Positions 25,612-39,235 of a DNA stretch of 64,000 nt are shown here, piece by piece; the first letter of the stretch is position 1; each line of letters opens with the position of its first letter. The notes beneath the pieces were generated by a model that worked only from the letters and a program-made list of their open reading frames with translations, ran no database searches and was not told the DNA's origin. Source of the stretch: Castanea sativa (Eukaryota; Streptophyta; Magnoliopsida; Fagales; Fagaceae); NCBI RefSeq assembly GCF_040712315.1, contig NC_134017.1, forward strand, positions 81,473,987-81,537,986. The letters are read 5' to 3'. Made by a program: the position numbers and the translations under genes.

Positions 25612-25738
25612 AGGGTGAGCTCGGACGAGAATTACCATGGACGAGGTTACAACTGTGGTCTACGTGTTTACTTATGTGTACTATTATTACGTGTTTTTAT
25701 TACTACTATTATGTGTTTAAAAAAAAAAAGGTGCACTA

Positions 25739-26187
25739 GTTCTCCAACCTGTTTTGTTGAGACTTTGTTTTTGGCTAGATTCGGTCAGTGTTGGGTTGGG
25801 ATATCTAGTATACAATAAATCCAATTTTCTAAATAGCCTTTCAAATGTTTTCAAGTTATTAAATATTTGGCATTATGATCACTTGTTGATATAGAATTTA
25901 TTGATGAAAAAAGAAAAAAAATTATTACCAATTTGGTTGCAAAAAATTATATATTAATGTGAAAGTGAATGTGATTAGAACCAAATTAATTCATAACATA
26001 ATTAATAAATTTATTAATTACTTTTACTTTAAAATCTTTGCAAATTATGATGCATGCACCAATAACATTTTTCTTATGTTTTTTTTTAATGAATTCAATA
26101 GTTACAATAAGAGATGAAAATTTGAATGGCTCCATTAAAAACACCAAGAAGTACTAGTGATAACAAAACCTCAATTTTCTGAATTAT

Positions 26188-26251
<64 letters not shown>

Positions 26252-26281
26252 TGAGTGGTTTTTTTTTGTTGTTTGACAAGC

Positions 26282-26319
<38 letters not shown>

Positions 26320-27720
26320 TATTACTATAATGTATAAATCATTATTATTTTTATGTATATGTTTATATTTTATAAAAAAAAATGCTTGTTAAATCCAACA
26401 AATTTTAAAAATAAAAAAAAAATTCGAGGAAAAAAAAATTAAGAGCGTAAGTTGTATTTGCATGTTATCCATAAAAGTTTAAATTTTCTGAAATTTAAAT
26501 TGATCCTCAATTTGAAATATTTAAGATTCTATATTAAAATAAGTGCTTAAATTGCTCCATATAAAAAAGACCATTGTAACCATTCTTATTGATTTTTTTT
26601 ATAAAAAATTTATTGGGACTTATTGTAGAATGCAACTCATTATTTGCACCCGACTTTTGGCTTCTTTGAAATATTCAATTTTTACATATAAGGTATAATT
26701 GTCTCCCAGAAATGTGCAATAAGTGGTGCTTAATTACTCTATTTGCTAGATTTTACTTTCATTTAAAAAAAAAAAAAGAAGAAAAGGAAATTTTAATCTC
26801 AATAGGTGATAGTTTGCTAACTAATTTTTTCAGCCATCAACATTCCCCATAGGCTTATAATAATTACTCTCTTGTTCACTTGGTTTGGATATTTACCATA
26901 AAATACATCTAATTTTTAAACTAACTTTCAAATGTTTTTCAAGTTATGAAACATTAGATATTATGATCGATTGTTAATATATAATTTATTGATAAAAAAT
27001 GCTAAAACTATTACCAATTTTATTGTGAAAAAGTATTGACTTGACAAAGAATGTGATTAGAACCATATTTATTAATATACATATTATAAATTTCTTAATT
27101 ACTTTTACTTTATAATATTCTCAAATTATGATTCATTGCCAATAGAATTATTATTATTATTATTATATATTTACTAGTTACAATGATGGAGGATTTGAAT
27201 GACTCCGTTGAAATCAAGATTGAGATCCTACACAGGATTGATGGGAATGTTTTGTGGATTGGATAGTAAGAATGAATTGAGAATTAGATTCTACTTTCTT
27301 TATAATAAAAAAGAAAAAGAAAAAAAAATAATCTCACCAGGTGATTATTTGCAAATTATGTTCTTTAGCAACTATTTCCCTTGTCTCAAAACAACTATTT
27401 CTCTTGTTGAGACTTTGTTTTTGGCTAGATTCAGCCAGTGTTGGGTTGAGATATCTAGCATAAAATAAATCCAATTTTCAAAACAACCTTTCAAATGTTT
27501 TCAAGTTATTAAATATTTGGCATTATGATCACTAGTTGATATAGAATTTATTGATGAAAAAAGAAAAAAATTACTACTAATTTGGTTGGAAAATTATGTA
27601 TTAATGTGAAAGTGAATGTGATTAAAACCAAATTGATTCATAACATAATTAATAAATTTACTAATTACTTTTACTTTAAAATCTTTGCAAATTATGAAGC
27701 ATCACCAATAAAATTTTACT
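25739..27720 (+). repeat. Higher-order AT-rich repeat, units R3 and R4 (partial)
   Basis: The sequence resumes at CCTGTTTTGTTGAGAC, in the middle of a unit, directly after the gypsy element, and runs through a complete second half. A new unit head begins at about 27,207 (AATCAAGATTGAGATCC) and is cut at about 27,720 by the duplicated carrier-gene segment. A long TA tract lies at 26,191-26,247. No gene is present. Confidence 0.65.
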
Positions 27721-27814
27721 ATTTAGCATATCTCATAAAGGTCTTGAAACCATTATTCTCCATATTTATTTTACAATGCATTCTCTGATCTCTCTCTCCA
27801 AGAAAAAGCCCTAA

Positions 27815-28955
27815 GAGCATCCACAGCAGTGGAGCTAAAATTTTAGCAATTTAGCTATACAAAAAGTTACTTTATCTATTTTACCTATACACTTTACAAA
27901 ACATGCTGCAGCAGTGCATCTATTTTAACTTTCAACACAATAAAATAATATAAACATTACAATAAAATAATATTTCTATTACAATAAAATAGTACAAACA
28001 CAAAACAAAAAAACTCCACAAACCGATCCACCACCACTGCCAACCAACCAAGATCACAGAAAAAAACCATCAGCACAAATCACACAAATCACAAATCACA
28101 CCAACAAACCCACACAAATCACAAATCCAGCCATAGCCACGCCACGAAATCCGCGGCGTTCTTGAATCCGATGAAGGCGGTGTCGATGGAGATCGACGGT
28201 GAGATGGAGGACTGGGTGAGATGGGTCGGCGGCATGAGACAGTGACGTGGGCGATGAGAATGAGGATCGGCGGTGAGATGGAGGACTGGGAGAGATGGGT
28301 CGGCGATGAAGATCGACGATCCAGAAGTTATCGGCGGCGAAGCTCGACAATCCAGAAGTTATTGGCGGCGAGGCTCGACGATCCAGAAGTTATTGGCGGT
28401 GAGGCTCGACGATCCAGAAGTTATCGGCGGCGAAGCTCGACGATCCAGAAGTTATCGGCGGCGAGGCTCGACGATCCAGACCTTATCGGCGGCGAAGCTC
28501 GACGGTCCAGACCTTATCGACGGCGTCGGCGTGGGTCTCAGCTGATCGGCGTGGGTCTCAGAGAGGGAAGAGAGAAGACGGCGTCAGCGGCGGAGTGACT
28601 GAAGAGAGAAGACGGCGTCGGCGGCGGTGGCGGTGAGCTCAGAGAGGGACTGTGAAGTGAAAGAGAAGGAGAGATTGAAATGGAGATGCTTTCCGGAGGA
28701 GTGTATGAAGAGAAAGAGGTCTGGGTGAAATGAAAAAGAGAAATGAGTGAAGTATTGTTTTTTTAATCACTGCCGAATAAAATATTACTTTTTTTTTATA
28801 ACTTTCAGCTACAGTGCTCATGTATTGATACATGAGTACTGTAGCGCAAAGCTAAAATTTTTTAGCTTTGCCTCCACTGCTGCATGTGGGTTTTTGTGGT
28901 TTGAGTGGAGCTAAAATAGCAATATAGCAATTTAGCTACACTGCTGTGAATGCTC
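27815..28955. mobile_element. PIF/Harbinger-like non-autonomous element
   Basis: The left terminus GAGCATCCACAGCAGTGG and the right terminus, read in reverse, GAGCATTCACAGCAGTG form inverted repeats. They are bracketed by TAA (27812-27814 and 28956-28958). Two empty sites in this window, at 12,213 and 45,360, read CCCTAACAATCTG without the insert and with one TAA, confirming both ends. There is no transposase; the interior holds a GC-rich 31-bp tandem array. Confidence 0.75.
28312..28532 (+). repeat. 31-bp GC-rich tandem repeat inside the Harbinger-like element
   Basis: A unit of about 31 bp, core GATCCAGAAGTTATCGGCGG, is repeated about seven times with small changes. Because 31 is not a multiple of three, arginine/serine-rich open frames appear in more than one frame; they are a by-product of the array and not evidence of a protein. 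Confidence 0.75.
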
Positions 28956-29241
28956 TAACAATCTGTAAATAGCGTGTGATTGATGTAGTACCTCCTATTT
29001 TGAGAGTGGGAAGATCTATTCTTGCAAGTATAAGAGACTGTTGGGCCAATGGCACCATTTGAGAGCATATTATACTTTGTCACTGTATTACTTTTATGTG
29101 TTATTCTTGAAACTTTACGATCTACTCTAACTATGTCGCTTGTCACAGGAACCAAAATGATAAAGATGAGCTTGTGTTTTGACCATTGATTATAATTATA
29201 TCATCACTCTTAAATTATTGGACTTTCATACAGTTTTCCAG

Positions 29242-29492
29242 GTTTTACTGCTAGCACAATTAGCTTTCCATTGGAGGTGGCCAGGAAACGATTAATGGTG
29301 GGAGCTCTACAGGGTAAGTGCCCACCCCACATGGCAGCAACACTTTCAGAAGTCATCCGTGAACGAGGTCTGTTGGGACTCTACAGGGGGTGGGGTGCTA
29401 GTTGTTTAAAGGTCATGCCATCGTCCGGTATCACCTGGATGTTTTATGAAGCTTGGAAAGACATATTGCTTGTTGGAAGAGGTAATCTATGA
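29242..29492 (+). pseudogene. Orphan copy of carrier gene exon 5
   Basis: This 251-bp segment has the same length and phase as exon 5 of the carrier gene (12409-12659). I count three base differences, one of which changes an alanine to a threonine (MAAALSEV to MAATLSEV). The PLEVARKR signature, the stop codon and the upstream CAG acceptor are kept. No upstream exons accompany it, so it could only be expressed by splicing to a foreign exon. Confidence 0.8.
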
Positions 29493-30504
29493 CATACATC
29501 TAGCATTACCCCACATAAGTTCATGGTTATGTTGGGATCATTTATCTAAAAATTACAAGGTGGAAGGAGTAGACTAGCATGCTAAAGTCACTTCGTAGTT
29601 TTAACAGTCCTGAGATATAACTCTTGCCTTCCTAAGGCTGGGGAAGTTCATGGTTTTCGGGAAGGGCTTCCCCATGTTGTCTACACCATTGTTACTTCTG
29701 ACAGGAAAAAAAAAGAAAAAAAAGAAAAGAAGGTGAGCTTCAATTTTGGTGCCCGTGAGATCAAAAGTACTAATAGGTTTTTTTGTATGAGTATAAAAGG
29801 ATGTTTTACCATATTTGTTGGATTTTTGTCTTCCTAGTTTGCATTTTCTTGATGCTTGTCATATGCCAAAGACAAAAAGGTAAGGCATCAGCGCATGGTA
29901 TAGAACTCGATCATTGCAAGCGATTACTATAAAAGAGTTGAGGGAGGACTCCGAAGAATATTAATAATAATTAGTTAGAATAAAAAGAAAACTGATCATT
30001 AGGATATATATATATATATATGATTATGCACATCCACTTCTTGTTAACAACAAAAACAAGACAACACCTCTCTCCTCGCCCCTTCTTTTCTTCCCCCATT
30101 TATTTTAAATAATTTTGTTTATAAACCTTAAGGAAGAATAATGTGGATCCAAATATAAAATGTGATCGAAGAGGTGTGCATGAGTTAAGTTGCAGTTATA
30201 CTTGAATTCAACTTAACCTCCTTTGGGTTAAGAAATCTCCAACCAAAATTAAACCCATGACAACTCTATCAATCAACCCAACTTGCAAGGACTTACTATT
30301 TAGGGTGTCACGTGTGTGTGTGTGTGAGAGAATCGTAGGTAAAAAATAATAATTAAAAAATATTTTTTAAAACTATAAATAGAAAATCTTATCTAATTAA
30401 ATTTGACGTAATTTAATTCAACTCATTAACTAATGAATAACCAACAAATGCCAAAGATTTGAAATACAAAATCTACCCTTAAGATTTGAACAAATGCCAA
30501 AGAT

Positions 30505-30605
30505 TACTTTTTTGTTTTTTTGGGTTAATAACTTGTTTGGTTGGGATATGGGAGATTTAAACCCTAACTATCTCAATTGACACCACCAATAAGTTAAGCA
30601 ATTGA
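30505..30605 (-). mobile_element. Minus-strand tRNA-derived SINE
   Basis: On the minus strand TGTAGCTCAATTGC (A-box-like) precedes GGGTTTAAATCTCCC (B-box-like), followed by an A-rich tail. The tail-side half is also present at 13502-13567 in the sister copy. No clear flanking direct repeat was found. Confidence 0.45.
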
Positions 30606-31149
30606 GCTACAATGCTCTTGGCAATATAAAAACTTTTCTAAAGCTATCACTTTGCTTCCTAAGCACAAACATCACTTAATATTGTTTGAAAATTTTCCTA
30701 TTCCTCTTGCTTATTTCTTCATTTGTGGCTGCTATTTACCTACCATTGGCTAATCAAACATTCTCTCACGGATATAATTGCCATAATGCAATCACTATAA
30801 GGCTTGTCTAGTCAAGATAGGCTGTTGGAAGGAAATCTTGGACTTAGAGGTGTAGGAAAACTATCAAACGGTGTTTAGTGTCATTTGTGCTTAGAGAGCA
30901 AAATGAATATTTTTTTAAAAGTCTTGATAGTATGTGGTATTAGCCCAAACCTCATAGGAAGTTTTTTGTATTTTATCCCTTGTATGATTTTACATGTTTT
31001 ACAAACCCAAAAGCATAAGTAAATGAGGCCAGGATTAATTTATTATGTACATTTTCAAAACAATTGTTATGTTTTTGTCTACGTAATGCAACTTGCCTAA
31101 GACGGTAAGCAAAATATTCATATTACAAACAACACGTGGCTCTAAGCAT
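30606..31149. other. Intergenic, no gene seen
   Basis: AT-rich sequence between the duplicated carrier segment and the next repeat unit. I find no coding signature, inverted repeat or RNA gene. Confidence 0.5.
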
Positions 31150-31596
31150 TATAATCAAGATTGAGATCCTACACAGGATTGATGGGAATGTTTTGTGGAT
31201 TAGATAGTAAGAATGACTTGAGAATTAGATTCTACTTTCTTTATTAAAAAAAAGAAAAAAAGAAAAAGAAAGAGAAACATTAATCTCACCAGGTGACAGT
31301 TTGCAAATTATGTTCTTTAGCAACTATTGCCCTTGTCTCAAAACAACCTCTCTTTCTCCTACCCGTTTTGTTGAGACTTTGTTTTTGGTTAGATTCAGTT
31401 AGTATTGGGTTGGGATATCTAGCATACAATAAATCCAATTTTCTAGATAGCCTTTCAAATGTTTTCAAGTTATTAAATATTTAGCATTATGATCACTTGT
31501 CGATATAGAATTTATTGATAAAAAAAGAAAAAAATTAATACCAATTTGGTTGCAAAAAAATTATATATTAATGTGAAAGTGAAAGTGATTAGAACC

Positions 31597-31791
31597 GTGG
31601 GTTCCAGCTAACTCAATTGGTAAAGTCTTTGATGATTGAATAAGAGATATGTGGTTTAATCCCTGCCTACACCAAAAATTGATTGGTGTTTTGGTCTGAT
31701 GATAAAGAGCTATCATCAGGTGTGGACGTCATAAGTTGGAACTCTTTCTCTCAAAAAAAAGAAAAAAGAAAAAAGAAAAAAGAAGAATAAT
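31597..31791 (+). mobile_element. tRNA-derived SINE with 12-bp target duplication
   Basis: The head GTGGGTTCCAGCTAACTC contains an A-box-like segment (AGCTAACTCAATTGGT), followed by a B-box-like GTGGTTTAATCCC about 40 bp later, and ends in AAAAAAGAAAAAAG. GTGATTAGAACC flanks it exactly on both sides (31585-31596 and 31792-31803). Other copies of the host repeat run through this site uninterrupted (for example around 25,975). Confidence 0.7.
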
Positions 31792-32056
31792 GTGATTAGA
31801 ACCAAATTAATTCATAACATAATTAATAAATTTATTAATTACTTTTACTTTAAAATCTTTGCAAATTATGATGCATCACCAATAACATTTTTCTTATGTT
31901 TTCTTCAATAGTTACAATAAGGGATGAATAATTTGAATGACTCTATTAAAAACACCAAGAAGTACTAGTGATGATAAAACCTCAATTTGTTGAATTATTC
32001 TTATATATATATATATATATATATATTATTTGAGTGGTTTTTTTTTTGACAAGCCT

Positions 32057-32101
<45 letters not shown>

Positions 32102-32139
32102 CTATAATGCGTAAATCATTAATATTTTTATATATTAAT

Positions 32140-32895
32140 TGTGGGGGGTAAAATGATTAAAATATGTATTTGGGCCTTGGGCCTGATTTGGTGGAGAAAG
32201 CCTGTTCGAGCATAGCCTTTAAGGCCCGCAAACCAGTTCATGCTATAAGGGTTAGAGGAGTTGTCTGAGGAGAAGTATTTTCTCGGATGGGTCAAGTAAA
32301 GGTCATAGGACATGCTAAGATGTTTGGAGGGAGAACTCCAAAAGATTTGTTGGGTAAAGGCATGATCCACCCGTTTATTGGAAGTAAGAGCGTATGATAA
32401 ATATCAAAGAGAAAAAGGCTTCTACCACCACATTAAAGACCCTGCACCTACCTCCCTGGCCGCATTAATGGAGAATTGTCTACTGAACAGTAATGTTCAG
32501 CCTTCCGGCTGGTGTTTGAAGATTTCAAGAAGGTGCCGGATGGGACAAGTATCTAATTGGAAGATCTGTGTTACACGTGGAAGAAGAAAGAAAGAAGAAG
32601 ATGGATATAAAAGAACAAGAGAGGTATGAGAAAGGGGGAGGAAGAACAGTAGTTGTAATATTATTCTTAAGAAGAGAAAGGCTACACAATTGGTCCTCGG
32701 ATTACGTCCGAGGAGAGTTTCTTTGCTATTCCCATCTATTAAACACGCGGATAATGACAATCTAGCCTGATTCTTCTCTTTATCCAACATCCATATTCTA
32801 GGTTTTAAGCCCACACTCTACAAATTTTATTGTATAAGGCTCTTAAGGTCTGAATCCGTCTAGTAATTGGACCGGGTACAAATTGCGCATTTACA
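32140..32895 (-). mobile_element. Solo LTR, inverted relative of 6312-7045
   Basis: On the minus strand it begins TGTAAATGCGCAATTTG and ends in CCCCCCACA; TTAAT flanks both ends (32135-32139 and 32896-32900). Internal segments such as AAATTTGTAGAGTGTGG are shared with the plus-strand solo LTR near 6,380. No internal retrotransposon sequence remains. Confidence 0.7.
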
Positions 32896-33720
32896 TTAAT
32901 ATTTTTTAAATATATGTTTATATTTTATAAAAAAATGCTTGTTAAATCCAACAAATCTTTAAAAATAATAAAAAAAATTGAGGGAAAAAAAATTAAGAGC
33001 ATAAGTTGTAATTTCATGTTATCCATAAAAGTTTAAATTTTCTGAAATTTAAATTCATCCTCAATTTGAAATAAATAAGATTCTATATTAAAAGAAGTGC
33101 TTAAATTGCTCCATGTAACCATTTTTATTGATTTTTAAAAAAATTTATTGGGACTTATTGTAGAATGCAACTCATTATTTACACCCGACTTTTGGCTTCT
33201 TTGAAATATTCAATTTTTACATATAATGTATAATTGTCTCCTCAAATCCCTCTTTTTAATTATTTTTAATTATGCCAGAATTGCGCAATAAGTGGTGCTT
33301 AATTACTCTATTTGCTAGATTTTACTTTCATTAAAAAAAAAAAAAAGAAGAAAAGGAAATTTTAATCTCAATAGGTGATAGTTTGCTAACTAATTTTTTC
33401 AGCCATCAACATTCCCCGTAGACTTATAATAATTACTTTCTTGTTCACTTGGTTGGGATATTTAGCAAATACATCTAATTTTTAAACTACCTTTCAAATG
33501 TTTTTCAAGTTATGAAACATCAGATATCATGATCGATTGCTAATATATAATTTATTGATAAAAAATGCTAAAATTATTACCAATTTTATTGTAAAAAAGT
33601 ATTGACTTGATGAAGAATGTGATTAGAAACATATTTATTAATATACATATATATAAATTTCTTAATTACTTTTACTTTATAATATTCTCAAATTATGATT
33701 CATTGCCAATAGAATTTTCC

Positions 33721-33764
<44 letters not shown>

Positions 33765-35489
33765 TTATATTTACTAGTTACAATGAAAGATGGAGGATTT
33801 GAATGACTCCATTGAAATCAAGATTGAGATCCTACACAAGATTGATGGGAATGTTTTGTGGATCGGATAGTAAGAATGAATTGAGAATTAGATTCTACTT
33901 TCTTTATAATAAAAAAGAAAAGGAAAAAAAAAGCATTAATCTCACCAGGTGATAGTTTGCAAATTATGTTCTTTAGCAACTATTTCCCTTGTCTCGAAAC
34001 AACTTCTCTCTAACTCCTACCTGTTTTGTTGAGACTTTGTTTTTGGCTAGATTCAGCCAGTGTTGGGTTAAGATACCTAGCATACGATAAATCCAATTTT
34101 CAAAACAACCTTTCAAATGTTTTCAAGAAATTATATTTGGCATTATGATCACTCATTGATATAGAATTTATTGATGAAAAAAGAAAAAAATTATTACCAA
34201 TTTGGTTGCAAAAAAAAAAAAGTATTAATGTGAAAGTGAATGTGATTAGAACCAAATTAATTAATAATATAATTAATAAATTTATTAATTTATTTTACTT
34301 TAAAATCTTTGCAAATTATGATGCATCACCAATAACATTTTTCTTATGTATTCTTCTGCTTGTTTAAAAAAAAAAAAAATTCAATAGTTACAATAAGGGA
34401 TGAATAATTTGAATGACTCCGTTACAAACACCAAGAAGTACTAGTGATAATAAAACCTCAATTTGTTGAATTAATCTGATTTATATATTATTTGAGTGGT
34501 TTTTTTTTGTTGTTGTTTAACAAGCCTATAAATATATATTGCTATAGTGTATAAATCATTAATATTTGAATATATTTAAAATACACGTTTATGTTTAAGT
34601 ATATGTTTATATTTTACAAAAAAAAATGTTTGTTAAATCCAACAAATGTTTAAAAATTTAAAAAAAAATTGAGAAAAAAATAATAATTAAGAGCGTAAGT
34701 TGTAATCGCATGTTATCCACAAAAGTTTAAATTCTTTGCAATTTAGATTGAACCTCAATTTAAAATATTTAAGATTCTATATTAAAATAAGTGCTTAAAT
34801 TGCTCCTTATAATAGAGATCACTGTAGCCATTCTTATTGATTTTTTAAAATAAATTTTATTGGGGATTATTGCAAAATGCAATTCATTGTTTACCCCAGA
34901 CTTTTCGCTTCTTTGAAATATTCAATTTTTTACACTTAATGTATAATTGTCTCCTCAAATTTCTCTTTTTAATTATGCCAGAAATGTGCAATAAGTGGTG
35001 CTTAATTACTCTAATTGTTAGATTCTACTTTCATTTAAAAAACAAGAAAAAGAAAAAGGAAATTTTAATCTCAATATTTGATGATAGTTTGCTAATTAAT
35101 TTTTTTAGCTATCTACATTCCTTATAGACTCATATTGACTACTCTCTTGTTCACAGGTTTAATAAGTATGCGGATTTGCTCTTCGTTGGGATATCTATCA
35201 TACAAAACGTCCAGTGCTAAAATGCTAAAACAAACGTAGCCGCCTTTCATATGTTTTTCAAGTTATGAAACATCAGAAATTATGATTGATTTTTAATATA
35301 TAATTTATTGAAGAAAAATGCTAAATTTATTACCAATTTTATTGTGAAAAAGTATTGACTGGACAAAGAATGTGATTAGAACCATATTTATTAATATACA
35401 TATTTATAAATTTCTTAATTACTTTTACTTTATAATATTTTCAAATTATAATTCGTTGCCAATAGAATTTTCCTTATTACTATTATTAT

Positions 35490-36189
35490 CTCCAGATATT
35501 AAGAGAATTCAGAAAGTTTGTTATGACTTCAAAAATGTCAATAATATTCCTAATATAATTAGATAATCCTTATTCTTAAAAAATAAAAAAATAGGGTTAA
35601 AATTGTAATTCAAAAAAATTTTAAAAAAAAACTACCAAATAAACATTTTTTTAAAAAAATTAGCACACTCTCTTTCTAAACATATCTCATGTACGTTTGA
35701 TACATTTTTTTCCCTAAAAACTAGCACACACTAAAGCAAGCAAATCACTCCATTTCAAATCCTAAATTTTAGTTTTATAAAAATCACTTTTTGTATAATC
35801 TCACTAACAATAGATAAATTCGAATTAAAAAGTTATATTAAACTTTTTAAAAAAATTCCTTAACGAACGTGCAGACCACATGTAATAAAGCTAGTTATTA
35901 TTATTGTTATTCTAAATTTACTAGTTACAATAAAAGATGGAGGATTTGAATGATTCCATTGAAAACACCAAGAAATACTTGCTATGATAAAAACTTAATT
36001 TGTTGAATTATTCAAATTTACATATTATCTAAGTGATTTTTTGTTAACAAATTGGTACATAATTTTTCGCTAAGTTTATAAATTATAATTTTTTTTTTCA
36101 TATGTTTAAATACGAGTTTATGTTTATGTACATGTTTATATTTTACAAAATTATTAGTTGAATTAAAAAAATATTTAAGATAAGTGTCT
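35490..36189 (+). repeat. Extended tail of unit R6
   Basis: This is the duplicate of 17,701-18,384, in the same order and orientation, starting GATATTAAGAGAATTCAG. It shows that unit R2 plus its tail and the adjoining LINE relic were duplicated as one block. Confidence 0.6.
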
Positions 36190-37505
36190 AATAGTAATAT
36201 TGTCATAAAATGATTTCGTTCTTTTCCATTGCTTCTGCTCCTGCATAAAGCTCATTGTGGATCAACATTGAGCTCCCATTGTAGCAATATGTCCTTTGTG
36301 GTGAGTCTATTTTGAATAGCTAGCCACACTATAAAAGCATGCTTAGGGATATGGCTAGGAAACCAAACCAATTTTCACATTAGCTTCTACACAAGAGTGA
36401 TGATCAGATGTGGATTTGTTGAATAAAAAACTATGGGCCATTGAGACACATACCTTTGGTGGAACGGATCACCAAGTTGCCGGATCTTGTTCTTTGCTTA
36501 CTTTACTAACTTCTCACGATCACTTCTCCTTTGTGGAGCACCTCTAAGTTGCCGAAGAAGCTACTAGAGTCCCTCCTAATTTCCATGCTCCAAATTCTAG
36601 GGAATAGTAAATGGTGTCTTAGAGAGATGACTTATTTTGAGAGAGTTCTCAAATACTATACAAACGTTCACTTACGATAACTCATATCTAACTGCTACAG
36701 GAGTACTTTAAATACTAATAGAGATTCACCCACCATCTGATAAGTGATTCTTAAAGTACTCAACTGCTAAGTTTAAATTACTCTACTACTGATCTTGACA
36801 ACTCATATCAATATCAGATAGTTTAAATTTAAACTTACTTATTAGATAACACATGTGGATGATCAATGGGCTATGTTTATGTGTTGGGTCAAAACCTACC
36901 CAATTTCTAACAGGATGGAATCCATATTGGCTTTTCTTCCTCTCCCAATACCACCAAACCAAGCTTGCTTTGTAGGTTCACTAAATATTTTGATCTTGTA
37001 GGTTTCCAAATCCGACTCTTTCCTTGTAAGACACTTAAGAGTCGAGACATTGGCATTGAAGTTACTAGTAGCATCATATATAGCTATATGCCCATATTTT
37101 TTATATAGAATACTATCTAGATGCCACCAATCATGCCAAAGAAATATATTTTTAGCTGAACCTACTTCAAATTTAATGAAGGTTCTTACTCCTTCTCTTA
37201 GTTTTACTTCTCATTTGATATAAATTAAAATAACACATTTTGTCAATTTTGAGTTTTTACTTGGCCACCATGAATTATCCTATTTTGTTGGAAACGACAG
37301 CTAACAGTTCTTAAAGTCTTACCTTAAAAGTTAATACCTTTCCAAGTATTTTCTGCATAAAACACAAGCTATGTCACCTTTGAGACCCCATTGCATAAAT
37401 TTGTCTCTTGTGGATAGATCATAGATAATTTCATTTAACATTGTTAACCAAAACATGAATGCATATCTTCAAATAAAAATGGAAAACCTGACCAGTTTGG
37501 CAATT
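36190..37505 (-). pseudogene. LINE ORF2 C-terminal relic with zf-RVT region, copy 2
   Basis: This is the duplicate of 18,385-19,690. The zf-RVT segment again reads KHAFI, WLAIQNRLTTKDILLQWE, then NVDPQ, stop, ALCR, with the same TGA where a cysteine is expected. Unlike copy 1 it is not interrupted by the gypsy element, so it preserves the pre-insertion sequence at that point. Confidence 0.65.
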
Positions 37506-37514
37506 TAGTATCTA

Positions 37515-37710
37515 CTTAGCAAAAATTATTTTTGTTAACTTATTTTACTATTTAGCATATTTTTACTACTACTCATGGATCTCACTACACTTTTTGGTAC
37601 TATTTATGGGTCTCACTGTACTATTTCAGCTAACTTTTACATTTATTTATAGTACTTTTAACAAAAAGTTTTCAATTTCAACAAAATAAGTGAATTTCAA
37701 ACAGACCCTT
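37515..37710. mobile_element. Common eudicot MITE (CAAACAGACCC type)
   Basis: The segment contains ACTATTTATGGGTCTCAC and near-duplicate ACTACTCATGGATCTCAC, AACAAAAAGTTTTCAATTTC and the terminus CAAACAGACCC. This arrangement is typical of a very common short inverted-repeat element in eudicots. The left end is less certain. Confidence 0.45.

Positions 37711-39235
<1,525 letters not shown>

Larger units (their letters stand above)
19718..25738 (+). mobile_element. Degenerate Ty3/gypsy (Tat-lineage) retrotransposon, 3' truncated
   Basis: A 5' LTR (19718-20316), primer-binding site, gag, protease, reverse transcriptase, two RNase H-like regions and integrase follow in the Tat order. Pol ends at about 25,611 and the element stops near 25,738, where an unrelated repeat unit resumes mid-sequence. 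No 3' LTR and no target duplication are found. The left boundary is independently supported: the paralogous LINE relic runs through TTTAGTATCT at 37,501-37,513 without the insertion. Multiple nonsense codons and frameshifts make it inactive. Confidence 0.85.
27721..30540 (+). repeat. Segmental duplication of the carrier gene 3' end (copy B)
   Basis: The block matches 12,138-13,567 (end of intron 4, exon 5, 3' flank) in the same orientation. It differs by a 1,141-bp transposon at 27,815-28,955, about 94 bp present only here at about 29,080-29,173, and about 200 bp present only here at about 30,005-30,210. The first four exons are absent, so it cannot make a carrier on its own. Confidence 0.8.
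31150..35489 (+). repeat. Higher-order AT-rich repeat, units R5 and R6
   Basis: Unit heads (AATCAAGATTGAGATCC) start at about 31,152 and 33,818. R5 is enlarged by a SINE (31597-31791) and a solo LTR (32140-32895); R6 is nearly intact. Microsatellites include TA tracts near 32,003-32,026 and 32,061-32,099 and a TTA tract at 33,721-33,763. No genes are seen outside the insertions. Confidence 0.7.

Noticed and set aside
28221..28598. Arginine/serine-rich reading frames on the plus strand
   Set aside because: They come from a 31-bp tandem repeat read in successive frames and start and end within a non-autonomous transposon.
31597..31680. Functional tRNA gene
   Set aside because: A- and B-box-like segments exist, but no cloverleaf can be drawn and the A-rich tail with target duplication shows a SINE.
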